From assembly GCA_963457665.1 (NCBI GenBank), contig OY735231.1, positions 32,146,670 to 32,210,669 of the forward strand: 64,000 nt of DNA. Reading direction: 5' to 3'. How positions within the stretch are numbered: position 1 is the stretch's first letter; each line of letters starts with the position of its first letter. Under the pieces are notes generated by a model, which had not been told where the DNA came from, made no database searches, and worked only from the letters and a program-made list of their open reading frames with translations. A program made the translations under genes and the position numbers. Positions 1 through 13,200 of the stretch are shown here, one piece after another. Source of the stretch: Thysanoteuthis rhombus. Taxonomy: Eukaryota; Mollusca; Cephalopoda; Oegopsida; Thysanoteuthidae.

Positions 1-36
1 GATATTCTGTCCAAGTAAATGTTAAATCATGAATCT

Positions 37-1485
37 GAGTAAACCCAACCAAAGTCAAAACTATTAAATGAGAAACGATGATGGTTCAGTGCATACACTG
101 GAGAAGACCACAGTGGAGCAAAGCCGAGAAGTCCATGCAGACAATTGGCTCAACTTTACCACACATATCCAACAAAAGATTAATACTGCTAATAGAATGC
201 TTAGCTATATACCACATACCTTTAAATACATAGATGAAGAAAACTTCCTGCTCCTCTACAAAGCTATTGTCTGCACCTCCATGTAGAGTTCCCATCATGC
301 ATCTGGTTGCCTCAATTGAGGTACAGTATAGCTCAACCTTCAAAAATAAGAAGATCCCATTAATCCTAAAGAGAAGGATGTATAACCAATGCATCCTCCC
401 AATAGTCACATGAAGCTGAAACATGGAACCGAACCAAGAGACAGACCCGTAAATTGAGAACCATGCAACGTGCACATGAGAGAATAATGCTAGGCCTCAG
501 ATGGAGAGACCACAAGACAGCACAGTACATCTGAGAAAAGACAAGAGTTAGGGACATCATAGAATCCATTAAAAACCTCAAATGGCGGTGGGCTGGCCAT
601 GTTGCAAGAATGGCAGACAATCGATGGACATCGTGACTCACGACATGGATCCCCTGAGACCACATGCGCAACCGAGGCCGGCAAAATATTAGATGGAGAG
701 ACAAGCTAGACAGGTTCAGGAAGTACTGGCTCCGTGATGCCTATGATGGGGAAGTGTGGCAAATCCTGGGGAAGGTCTACGCCCAACGACGGACGCTAAA
801 AGACTGATGATGATGATGATGATTGATGCAATAGAAAGAGTCTCAAAAAGAGCTACCCAGATTGTCCCCCAAATTAAAGATTTGCCATTCACAGAGAGGT
901 TGAGTCAACTCAATCTAGAAACATTGGAATTCTGCCATAACCTATTGGAGATCTACCTAATTCAAAATTGCATTCTCACCTTAGATCAAAGCTGTCACTG
1001 TTCTCTGTGTCAAGACAAGAACGTGCTTACTGTATTTCTATCTACAAAATCCCAAGGACACAGTTAGAAACTCCAGGTATAGACATCTACTTGGCTGAGA
1101 TAGAATTTATTTTTGATTTGTGACCAAACCATGGAATGCTTTCAGTGAAGAGACCATTTCCTCCATATCAATCAATACATTCAAAAATAATTCATTGAAG
1201 GATATAAGATACCATGTTCAAATATCAATTTTCATTTTAGCATGGTCCCTACCCGCCTTCATGGATGGGCTAGACTGCTTGGTGAATCGCGTATGGTTCC
1301 ATTACGCTATTCAGCGGTCACTAAAACGTACTAAGAGGTATTAAAGCTATTTCAAATAATTGGTCTTTGGACTGTGTTGGAAGAGTTGCTTCCCTTTATA
1401 TCAATATTTCCAATGGGTTGCCTCCCTTTATATACAATTTTAAAAAAAAATTGTTATACCGTCGATTGTATCTAAATAAATAAAT
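37..1485 (+). mobile_element. Decayed non-LTR retrotransposon 3' end (jockey/CR1-like), interrupted by a nested LINE
   Basis: Frames on the + strand read as the C-terminal part of a LINE reverse transcriptase: FTTHIQQKINTANRML and LLLYKAIV near 150-275, a PHLEY-like stretch to ~325, then IDAIERVSKRATQIV and LPFTERLSQLNLETLEF at 822-940. The usual WN...SFKN tail follows at ~1125-1195, and an AATAAATAAATA-like 3' end near 1470-1485. The two halves are separated by the insertion at 331-823. Stops and frameshifts make it a pseudogene. Class by motif only. Confidence 0.75.
331..823 (+). mobile_element. RTE-type LINE 3' fragment (copy R1), nested
   Basis: One + frame reads [45 protein letters not shown] and RWRDKLDRFRKYW, the C-terminal end of an RTE-clade endonuclease/reverse transcriptase. 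It ends in a (GAT)n tail, as RTE elements do. It is 5'-truncated and carries in-frame stops. It splits the older LINE around it. Related ends lie at 28160, 37911, 51683, 56455 and 57290. Confidence 0.88.
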
Positions 1486-2399
1486 ATGAATCTATTAGAT
1501 TCAACCAAATAAGCTCTAATTTAATTTTTTAATATATCTATTACTTGGATATAAATTTGCAGAAGGCATATAAGGGAGTGAAAAGAATTTTTATGGGGTG
1601 TATGCTTTCTGAATTAAAAGGAGGAAGGTTATTCTGAAAAGGAAAAAAATGTGGAGGAGTAATCAATACAAGTTTCCCCCACTATCCGAAAGTAAAATGT
1701 TATCATTTTAAAAAAAAATCAACTTTCGTAAGCCGAAATGGCGTAAAACGAAGATACAATCATTATTAACTTTCATGAAAATTGAGCGTTCCCAGATTTA
1801 AAAAAATGGTGATCATGTTATGTTGAGCTTAATCATCAGAGATTGGGTAGGTGGGAATAACAGGAGACTGGAGTGCACGAAAAAAAAGAAGAGGGTGCAC
1901 ACTGCCTCTATAATGTCTTGCTGTAAAAAAAAGATACAGAATGCTATTTTTCTAAAAGTGAAAAAAGTGGTGTAAAGCAAATTTTGGAAAATCATTGAAC
2001 AGCCACATTGGATTAACAAAACAGAAATATGGTTGATTTTCTTGATGTTTGGATTGTCAATTGAACTGGAATAAAGCATTTATTTATTGAAGTGAACGTA
2101 TGTTAATGATAATAAATAGAAGCAAATAGAATGAAGAGTGCAGTGAGATGCTGGAGAGAAAGACAAACCATAGATAAAATGAAGTATAAAGAGAGAAATG
2201 GAGGTATCTGAAAATAGTGGAGTCCACATAGGGAAAATTTATTCTTACCAATAAATGATTGAAAAAGAGAAGAAATTTCAAATATCAAAAACTAGAAATT
2301 CAGCAATTCTCACTCACATTTAAGACATAGCTTTCTTGCACTAGAATTGACATAAGAGTAAAGTGAAGAAATTGATCAAAGAAATTTACCACAAAAGCC
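1486..2399. other. Intron or upstream sequence, nothing recognised
   Basis: AT-rich sequence with short A and T runs. No convincing exon, RNA or repeat family seen. The missing first CCDC13 exons were looked for here and not found. Confidence 0.5.
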
Positions 2400-2985
2400 A
2401 TAAATAAATGCTGCTGTGTTGTCTGGACAGACGAGTCACATTTTCAGCTCTTTCAAGCTGACAGTCAAGTTTGAGTGTTGAGGAGATTGTAGGGTATTGT
2501 GCAAATTGGTGGTGGCTGGGTAATGGAGTTCTGTTTGAGTTCAGAAAGACCACTAATGAAACTGGAGTCTGTCTAGACAGGTGTGAAATATACAGATCTT
2601 CTTCCAGACCATTTGCACCATTTCACGTTAGCCATGTTTCCTAGCGGTGATGGTAGATTCCTGAAAGATAATACAACCCAACATTTGTGCACAAGTTACA
2701 CAAAACTGGTTCCAGGAACACTCAGTTGACTTCCAGGTACTCCATTTGCCCCTGCTTGCTAGATTTAGATCCTGTTGAACATGCATGGGGGATGTTGCAG
2801 ACCTTACTAAATTTCCCAGCAGCCACCCCTAATAAATACAATTCAGTTATGGACATCCCTGGAACATGCCTGGATAGATAAACCCAGGCAATGACTCTAG
2901 CATCTCATAGAATTAATGCTAAGTTGCATAGTCTCTGTTATTCAGGTAAAGGGAAGAGCTGCACATTATTAGGCAGCCATCTCTA
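2400..2985 (+). pseudogene. Tc1-like transposase pseudogene
   Basis: Broken + frames keep Tc1 landmarks in order: WTDESHFQLFQADSQV (first catalytic Asp region) at ~2425, GGGWVMEF at ~2510, LTG-like and DLLPDHLHHF at ~2600, GDGRFLKDNTTQH (second Asp, family QDNAPCH) at ~2650, and LDPVEHAWGML (third acidic position, family LNPIEHLWD) at ~2770. Several stops and frameshifts, and no inverted termini identified. It lies in the intron before exon a. Confidence 0.85.
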
Positions 2986-2988
2986 ATT

Positions 2989-2990
<2 letters not shown>

Positions 2991-3026
<36 letters not shown>

Positions 3027-3034
3027 ATCTATCT
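2991..3034. repeat. (ATCT)n microsatellite
   Basis: About 11 ATCT units with one interruption, ~100 bp before the exon a acceptor. Confidence 0.95.
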
Positions 3035-3135
3035 AATTGTTTCCATTTATCTAGCTATCTATTGTTGGAATATAATCTCTCTATGTATTTGAGTTATAAA
3101 ATGTATGTTTTCTTTATCTTCTTCCTCTCCCCCAG

Positions 3136-3213
3136 TTACCAACAGCCGTGTCACCTGCTCCAGTCAATGTCCAGATACCAGAAGTTTCTCAAGTAATGAA
3201 GGATCAGATACGG
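3136..3213 (+). CDS. CCDC13: CCDC13 exon a (first exon in window)
   Basis: It follows a strong polypyrimidine tract and CCCCCAG acceptor. Frame 0 gives [19 protein letters not shown] and then VMKDQIR, 26 codons, phase 0 to 0. The end DQIR joins GLKDENGRL of the next exon and aligns with the vertebrate segment ending NELRETVDENGRL. The donor is GTCTGT, a poor match to consensus. An internal GTAATG at 3192 is a better-looking site but would break the frame with the next exon. Confidence 0.72.
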
Positions 3214-6200
3214 GTCTGTAGAAAATTTCTCCATATTGAAACTGCTGGATGTTGAATCTCTCTTTCATTTTTGGATGAATTAATCAGGAAAAAAATGTCA
3301 GCTACTCTAAATAATCAATAAGTTAATACATCTTCTGGCAGTATGCTGCGTTGGGTGGTGATCAATTAAAAAATTGGAAAAGAAAGGGTAATCAATGAAT
3401 AATTCACTCCTCTCACCTTTTTTCAGGCAGGGATCACTAAAAACAGGTCTGAGTTTACAAATATCAAGCATGAATGTTGCCAGACACAAGCTAAAGGACC
3501 AATTTATCATTAAGTTATATTGCAAATAGAACCCCCAAAGTGAAAATCTATTTAGAAAGGCAATTCTCAAAAAATAAACACAGTCTGAAATTTTCAGCCC
3601 CCTACATCCATCGGTGAAGCCTGTATGTGTGATGGATGCCAGCCAGCAAGCCAGACCAACTTGAAAAATGAAGAAACCTGTGTTGACACTTCTGGTAATA
3701 GTTTTGTTTGATGGTTTCCAATTATTACTAAATAGATAAATGATTTAAAATTGAGGGAGAAATAACTAAAATGAATTTGTTGTTTTGTCTGAATTTCTGA
3801 GATGAGGAATTATCTTCATTATATACTAATTTACCCAGACTAGTATCCTCGTCTTGGTCATTATAGACACAATGTTTCAGCCATTGTACCCATTGGCTTT
3901 CTTCAGGTGCCTGCATAATAATAGTTGATAATCATTTTCAGTGTCTTTGATCTTTTGCTAACCACTGTAAACTGCAGCATGCGAGTCAACAATTTAAGCT
4001 GGTTATTGGGGCACCACAGATGATTTATAAAGGACCATCTCTCTCTCCATCTGTCCTGGTCTCTTGTAGCTCTCAGAGATTTGCTGAAGCTCAGATATTT
4101 CCACTTTTTGATGATGTCCTTCCACCCTTTCCTCTGGCTGATTCTCTTCCTGCCCCCTGGTATGATGCCCTAAGGGATAGCATTTGCAAGCATGACTGGT
4201 CTCATGACATGCCTGTACCACTTCAACTTCTGTTTCTTGACAATGGCACAAAGGTCACCATGGAGTCCATTGGCTTGGTTGTTTTTCTGGCAGACATCTA
4301 CATTGGTGACACGTTCGGTGTAGGAGTTGCCCAAGATTTTCCAGTAATTTTCTGATTTCCATGTCTTGGATTCTTTTGTGAAGCTTTAACTGTGAGAGTC
4401 CATGTTTCACAGATATATAGAAGTGTCTAAAACCGTAGTTTGATTTTTATATTTGTTCCAGAATGCGAACATTTACCTTGGATTGCAAAACAAATGAAAC
4501 TAACCTGTCTCCATAGATTGTCACATCTCTTAAAATAAACTTATTGCATACCAAAAGTTCATCACGCCAAAAGCTGATATAAAAAGTGGATTTGGAGTCT
4601 ATCATCTTTTATAACTAGATTAATCGGTTGCATGAATTGTTAACAGATGACATTTTAATTGACACATAAATAAGTCTGTAACATAATGACTAAAAAAGCA
4701 TTCATCTTATACTACTAATATTTATTTTGTAGCATAATCTCCTTCCTTGTCAATACACTTATTCAGCGGTGACTATTAATCACATAGATCAAATATTATA
4801 CAGTGAAAACTTCAGATTGAAATTCTGTAAATAGCTATGTGTCAGACTACGCTCGCATGTGTGCATGTGTGTATGCACATATGTACGTATACATGCACTC
4901 AAACATGTGTATATGTGTGTGTGTGTTTTTTTTGTCTCTGTATGTTGAGTGGATACAGGTGTGACAAGTTGAGCCAAATCCTAAACTGGTTTTGAAAATG
5001 CTTAATATTGGTATTGACCAATCTTAGCTGGGTCTGACACAAGGCCACAAGTGAGGGGGGCACCCAGCAAGGATTAAGTTCACTATTATGGTAATGATTT
5101 GTAGAACTGGCTGAATAAATATCACACCAAGGCGAAGTAGCCAACAGTTTGAACTGATAGAAAAACAAGGAAGTTATTCCAACAAATTCTAAGCCTTTGA
5201 ATATATGAATCATCGAATTAACAAATCCCACCTGTTTACAAAAAGTGTTTGTAAGACAAGAGTTGTTTCCCTTGTTACCAAATTAACTCAGGCCTTTTGT
5301 TCCTCGTGCAAATATCTTGACGTATATATGCCTCTGGGTCTATATTTAGTCCACCCTAGAAACTGTCATAGAAGATATATTTATCAAGAGAAAACAATTC
5401 AAATTACTTATGAACATTCTCAAGATGATAGGAAACCTGCTTTCAGTCTTTTTACAGATTGATTTCCATAACAATGCTCACAAACTTTTATCTTCTTCTA
5501 ATTCCTAATTATGCCAAAATCTGACTTCAGGTATAAATGGGTTGAGAGAAATTTGAACAAGTGAATTGAAGATTCAACCAAGTCAATGATTAATTTGAAT
5601 TTCAAAAATAGTCACAGAAATGGAGCCAAGCATAATGTGTGGGATTAAGGTTTATAATACCACAAAAATCAACAACAAAAAAAAACAGATGCTGTTGCAA
5701 AAACTGTGATGATTTATATACAATTTATTTATTTCTTCTTTCTTTTCCCACTCTCTATATTGTTCACTTAATTCTGAACAAACGCTGTTAACCTATAAAT
5801 AAGTCAAGTTATGAACATGTATATGAAATGAATACATTAATTATAAACACTGTATAGTCTGCTTACTTTATTTCTTTCTTTTACTTTAACTTGTTTATCT
5901 TGACAATAGATTTCTAAAAAAAAGAATAATATGATGTAGTGTGACATGAAAAAAATTCCTAATCTCTGTAATGTATTTTTCTATCTTTATCAATGCTTTC
6001 TTTATCTCATTATCCCCCTCTTGGTAAGATAACAGCTTTGTTTGTTTGTTAGGAACACTGTCTATCTCTTTTTAATCCCTTGTGAATGCTACTAACCTAT
6101 TCAAATCTGATATTTCTGCTGTTCATACATCAGTCAGCTTATGTTGCAGTTAAAAAGAACTTCTGTTTGTATTTCTCTCTGATAAGTCAGATTCTTTTTC

Positions 6201-9200
6201 CAAACATACTTATCTAGACAACAAAGGATATGAGAAAAGTTTGTGGCAAATAATTAAAGACATGTTAATTGAATGTTTACCAAGTTAACTTATGGGTAAA
6301 ATTTTTGCATTTAAGTTTAAAAACAGGACTGTAGACATTATTACTCAGAAGGAAAGTTCATGGATAATTCACAAAATGAAGTTCTCATAAAAGTCTTTGC
6401 TGAAAAGGAATAGAAAATTTTTTTTCTAATTTTGGCGTGAGAAGTAAATGGGATAAAAACAAAAGAAGGTAAAGCTTATCAAAACATTTTTACTTCACTG
6501 ACAAGCTCTACGTTACCTTACCAGTTCAGCTGTAGAAAGAGGGCAAGCTCAACTTCCCTTCACTTTAAATAGTTACCTGAGGTGTCATAACTTTTAACTT
6601 GAATTAGCAGTAACTTTAACTTTTCCTTAATAGTACAAGATTGACTGTTATCACATTTGATTGGTGCAATAGTATTATCATATAACTGGTGGCATATTCA
6701 CTGAGCTTTGTGCAGTACAAGGCCATAAGTGTGGTGAACCCAGTGAAGATAAAATTCACTACAGTAATGATAGTCTGCTAAGATAACTAGCTAAACATTG
6801 TCAAGGCATCCTTGAAAATATTTTGTATAAATTTGATATAATTTTCTTGAACCTATTGTGATTTCCTTCTTATTTATTTAAATGACCAACTTTCAAATTG
6901 GAATCTGTGTCATTTGAAATACAGTTAGTTCTTGTATTTCAACATTCATGCATTACTATCACCCACACTTGAATCCTTCATGAGATGACTAAATATATTT
7001 TCTACTAAAGATGTTATGTATATTATGTGTATTAGATTGGATGGTTTATTTCCGACAGAATGTGATAATTGTAGAGACTTTTTATTTGGAAACATCTTAA
7101 TAAAATGTCTTATCACATAGAGATGTTATATTGGTGAAGAGAATGCATGAATATATGGTTGCTTTTGATGCATATTGAGAATCCCTGGCCTGATCCAAAT
7201 TTACTATGTCGAGCAGCTGCTCAATAGCAATATTATGTAGATAAACCTGTAGTCATCTCTTGTATTTGTATGTGTGGTAGCTCTTAAAGCATCAGTAGAC
7301 ACCTTTCTGCACTTTTGACCACAAGGTGACGTCGTTTCTATCAAAAAACAAAGAAAAAACAGAATTTTTCAAGACATTGACATTAAATGATACTACAGTA
7401 CCTGACCATTTATCTGGCTTCCAGAAAATTTGAAACATCATTTGAAACTGGCTAGACTTGAATTCATCTGGCTTCCAGAAAATTTGAAACATCATTTGAA
7501 ACTGGCTAGACTTGAATTCATCTGGCTTCCAGAAAATTTGAAACATCATTTGAAACTGGCTAGACTTGAATTCATCTGGCTTCCAGAAAATTTGAAACAT
7601 CATTTGAAACTGGCTAGACTTGAATTCATCTGGCTTCCAGAAAATTTGAAACATCATTTGAAACTGGCTAGACTTGAATTTATCTGGCTTCCAGAAAATT
7701 TGAAACATCATTTGAAACTGGCTAGACTTGAATTCATCTGGCTTCCAGAAAATTTGAAACATCATTTGAAACTGGCTAGACTTGAATTTATCTGGCTTCC
7801 AGAAAATTTGAAACATCATTTGAAACTGGCTAGACTTGAATTCATCTGGCTTCCAGAAAATTTGAAACATCATTTGAAACTGGCTAGACTTGAATTCATC
7901 TGGCTTCCAGAAAATTTGAAACATCATTTGAAACTGGCTAGACTTGAATTCATCTGGCTTCCAGAAAACTTGGAAGATCATTTGAATCGGGTGGGGAAGA
8001 TCCATAGTTGTTTATGGCATGGTTGTATCGTCTTCAAATGAAGATTAGTTGATTAATATTGATTAAACTGAAGTGCAATGATTCATATTTGTTTGATACA
8101 ATTTCATTCCTTATTTTCATTCATTATTAATGTTTTAAGTATATATCAAGCCTTAGTCCCCAAATCTGGAAAATCTAGGTATCCTGGTCACCTTTGATCC
8201 TAAGCTTGCTGCATAAATATTTCGGTACTGTACTACTATGACTCACTACAGAACTGACTTACAACAATGTGGTCAGAATGGAACTTCATCATAATTTGGA
8301 AACTACCTGTATTGCAAAATTGCTCATAATGGAATTGTTTAATACTTTGAAATAAACTTTTAATGTCATACACTGGTGGAAACTGAGTTCTTGAGCTCTT
8401 CTGTGATGGAAACCACATTTGTTAAACTCTAGTCAAAAACAAAAATGAAAAACTTTACTTAAAGTTAAAATGGAGGTAACTTTGATCAGTAGTTATTATC
8501 CTTGTAATTAACATCTGAATTTTCTTGTATGAAACTAAGAGTTAATTAATACTGCTTTATTCATATTCAGAATCATTTGACCTCCTCCTATGTGTGTATG
8601 TATGTATTATTTGCATATATATCTTTTTAAGAATTTGAAATGTTATTCTTTGTTTTGAGAAAGTCTGCTATGCTTATCTATTAATGAATATAGTCTTTTG
8701 ACAAATGGATCTTTTTTTAGGGGCTCAAAGATGAAAATGGTAGACTTTTTCAATTGCTAAAAGAAAAAGACTTTGAAATACGTCAGCTCCAAAAATTCAA
8801 ATCTGAACACGCATCTCCTCTCAGCAGTAAGTAAAACCCTTTCTTCAAGACATGCATAAAATTGAACACAGCATTTCAAGAGACAAAAAGCTTCAATCCT
8901 AAATTGGACAACTCACTACAGTTATCCATTTTTGAGTCTACAACACTAGCTTGTAGATCATAGCTACAGTTGGGTGTCTATGATAGTTATTTAGTAAGCT
9001 TAGCTCAGGCTGGCATGAAGCCACAGTCATAAAGATACCAGTGAAGTGGTTTGCAAGATAAGCTTGTTAACTATCATATAACTAGTATAGTAACTGTTGA
9101 TAATGACAGGATTATTTACAAATGGGTGAATTTTACAATTATATTTTACTATAAATGTATTTATTGCAAACTAATGTATTCTGACCATGAACAAAATTTA

Positions 9201-10169
9201 TTTTTCTCTTGATTATATTCATATTTTTTTGTTGATAATTTTGGTACAATAAGGCAACAGAATTTGGTAAAAAATGAAACTGAAACATCATCATCAGTAG
9301 TAGTAGTAGTAGTAGTAGTAGTGATATCACCAGTTACCTTGGTTCTTACAGTGAACACTTGCACACAGACAAAGCCCATTTTGTGTATGCATGTTAGCAG
9401 CACCCTTTTTAATTCTTTCTGTTTGCTTTAGTATGACAGAAAATCAACAAAAAAAAGTTAGTAACAAAACCTTTTATATTATATGATGGCAGGCATTCAA
9501 AGTGTGTCTTATGTGTTAACAAATATGGTGGCAGTATTAGTTGTGCTCAAGTTCCCAACTTACAAATGTGATAGATTTCGTAATCAAAAACATTCAAATG
9601 TCTATTTTGGGTTTGAATGAAAAAAAGGTGGAAATGAACTTAGATTATTGAGAAATTAAAATCCCTATTTTTATCAATTAATTTCTTTACTGTGATTGAA
9701 ATGTAAAAGATTTCAAGCTTATTTCCAGGAAATAATTTAACATCACATATTTTTTGTGTTTGAAAATTTTGTCCCCAAAAACTGATAACCTGAAACACTA
9801 ATTGAGAAATGTGAGAAAATTTTTTCCAGAAATCTTTCATTTTCTTGTGAATTCAAAAAATCTAAATTATGAATAATATTTATAGAAATAAAACAAAATG
9901 ATATACATATATATACATATATTTTCTCAAAATGTATAAAAAACAAACAGAAAACGAATGAAAACAGATTTTATCTGTTGCAGATGTTTGATCACAGTGC
10001 CCGATATCTAACATAGTGAATGGAATTATCAATACAGATAAAAAATAAAGATATCAAGGACAGTGAAGTGAAGGTTTCAATCCTACCTCATGGTACTGAA
10101 TGGGATAATGGAAAGTCTATAGCCACACTGAAGAGATGTAGTACAATGAAACAACTGTCTGTGGATGAC

Positions 10170-10232
<63 letters not shown>

Positions 10233-13200
10233 AAGTGGATTTGCTACACAAACAAGTTTCTGCCCTCAGGAGGGCAGAAACATAAACTGGTTTGTGTAGT
10301 TTCCTATCATAGTTCCAGCTCTACTCTAAACCAACTCAACTCTCAGAATATAAAATTGAATGTATCGAGCACTCTATGAAATAAATCTATCACTTATCAG
10401 ACATTGCTTTATATTACATTATATCATGCTATATTGCAAACATGATTTATACTATATGTACTATATATATACTGGTGCTTTTACACCACTCCACACCCCG
10501 ATAGATCTTATATGTATTGGGTAGATATAATATATAAAGAGATGATACTTGTAATAAGATTTTGGCCTTGGTTACCTGATCTCTGTGACTGTAAGATTGA
10601 ATTTGGCTCATAGAAGCAAACTCAATACTTTTTGGCTAAAGACCAGGCATGTAATCATAGCCTTTCTGCAATTTCTATTCCGTCTTGAAATGTGTCCATT
10701 AAGTTTCCCTTATTTCCAAAACAAGCTAAAAAAATTTCATTCTAAATTTAGACTCTCATGAGCAACATAGTTTGATGATTTCATTGTAACATCCTACTAT
10801 GAAAAACATTCTTCTGTTTGTCCATGCAATATCTCCAAAAGTTCTCACTGAATTTTGATGCCACTTTGTGGAAAGATGGGCCATAGGCTAAGGATAATCA
10901 ATTGAATTTTAGAGAGGATCCAGGGATCTTTTTCAATTGGAAGATATTCGTCCCTGGATATTAGTCCGAAATATGAAAAACAGAAACTTGAAGTTACCTC
11001 CTCTTCAGGGTACCAATATATGAACTAATTTTCATTCAGATTTTAGTAAAAGTATGGTGTCGATAGGAGTATGTGCCTTCTGAGAGCTTTCCCTTTGGTA
11101 TCATTTGGAGAATTGATCTTTTGAGGCCATAAAATATTTTAAAAATATATCAACTTCTCTTGGTTACAATGTCCTTAAGAAAGATTCTGCTAGCATATTG
11201 GATATTTTATAATAGAAAAAACTCTTTTAATCAAACACCTTTCATCAATATTTCTATTGATATTCGGACCATCCTCATCTTGGTTGTTTTTCATACAGCG
11301 TTTCGGCTGTTGCACTCTACAGCCTTCGTCAGGTATCATCTGGTAGATTTGGGGAAGTAATGAACCGAACCCTTGATTTATTTATTTATTTATCCACATG
11401 GACACATAGCACAGTGGTTACAGCATCAGACAAATTACTGTAAAGTAATCTGATGGTTCTAGGTTCGATCCTAGTGCGAGACAATATAACAATACTACTA
11501 ACGCTAAGAGGGGAGTACGGTCAATATACCCCCGTCGGATAAATAAAGGGTTCGGTTCGTTACTTCCCCAAATCTACCAGATGATACCTGACGAAGGCCG
11601 TAGAGTGCAACGGCCAAAACGTTGTATGAAAAACAACCAAGATGAGGATGGTCTGAATATCAATAGAAATAATAATAATACCTCATCTCAAAAATTCCGA
11701 GATATACTACCTTTCATCAAAGTTTGGTGTTGAATTTCCCAATTTTTACTTATGTATTATACAATGAGTACCCCTTATCTGAAATGCATGGAACCATCAG
11801 TGTTTTTGATTTTGGGTTCTTTTGGATTTTGCTATATCTTACATATGAATATTGAAGTAAATGGCAAGAGGGTGTGAGTTTAATTCTCACCATAGGCTTT
11901 CTCTTTATTTTCCAATTGCGTTGTTTAATTGTTGTAGTAGGATTACGGTCCGATTCAAAGTTGTGATAAAAAGCAACTGAAAGTAAGGATGAGGGTACAA
12001 TCTAATCAAAATTAATGATTATAAATTTTCAATTATGAGAATGGAAAATGATTTTTAACATATCCTGGAAAAGGATATTCTAGCTTGCTTCCAGTATGTT
12101 TCATGACAAAAGAGGTTATATTTTCAAACACATTATTGATATTTCAAGATTGAGGTATGTCCACCATAATTGATTATTGTGTATTTTGAAAAAAATTGTC
12201 ATTTTTGTAAATACGTTTTATGACTTTAGCCAAACTGCAGTCAAAAATCATCATATATATGGTAAGAGCTATATCTGTCACTTAAAGAATTCATAGCAGT
12301 CATCAGCCTCTCTCCATAAATTCACTTTCTTTCCTTCCATCTGGCTTCCTACCCTCTTATCAAACTACTTCCTTTTCTCCCTCTCTCTTCCTAATTTCTT
12401 ATTAAATTACCTAACTTTCTTTTCTCCTCCCTCTCTTCCTACCCTCATATTAAACTTCCTACTTTCCTTTCTTTCCTCTCCCTTCTTACCCTCATTTGAC
12501 TACCTAACGTTCTTTTCTCCTCTCAACCTTCCTACCCTCCTTTTGAATTACCTAACTTTCTTTTCTTCCCTCTCCCTTCTTACACTCTCATTAAACTTCC
12601 TAATTTTCCCTCTCTCCCTTCCTACCCTCTTATCAAAGTACCGAACTTTATTTTCTCTCCCTCTTCCTTTCTACCTTGTCGGTCACACTCATGGTATCAG
12701 TAGCAGCCATCAGCCAAGCTTGTTGTTGTACACTTATGATAACTATCAGCAAAGTGATGAGTCATAGACTAGTAGTAATAATAACAGAAGTTGCTGTATT
12801 GACGAGTTATTTACTCTAGGTATGTTGACCCTCTTAAGACCCTTTCATTCATTTATTCACGTACAGTAGGTACACTGACTTTGTGCTGATAAAACATTTC
12901 TCATCTCCCAGTGCCTGGCCTTACAAGTGACACAGCAGCAATGAAAATTGTAGAATTATCCAAGAAATTGAGGGAGACAGTTGCTGAAATGGAGACAGAA
13001 AAAACCAAGTGTAAGCAATTGGCCAAAAAATGTGAGGATTTAAAATTACAGGTTTGTTACATTTAAAATACATTCCAGTGCTTTGTGAACCTAAGTTCCC
13101 GATAAAATTTCTTAATTTTGTACGTATGAGGTTCTGTCTTGAAAATGTTAAATTCTAACTAAAAAATATCCCGTGGCAATGGTACCATCAAGGTATCCAC

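Larger units (their letters stand above)
10000..10380 (+). repeat. Repeat family H carrying (TA)n and a hairpin
   Basis: The block ending AATGAAACAACTGTCTGTGG precedes a pure (TA)n tract. A diverged relative without the TA tract lies at 23955-24120 (ATAATGAAACAACTGAGTTT). The hairpin after the TA run is annotated separately. Confidence 0.6.

Noticed and set aside
7414-7999. CRISPR-like array
   Set aside because: There are no unique spacers; the whole 54 bp repeats head to tail in a eukaryotic intron.
7292-8041. Two ~200-codon open frames on opposite strands, repeating an 18-residue motif
   Set aside because: They follow from a stop-free 54-bp unit repeated without indels. They sit in an intron and match no known protein.
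11395-11483. Functional tRNA gene
   Set aside because: Only the internal promoter boxes resemble a tRNA; there is no cloverleaf and the same sequence recurs at 36455 and 42155.
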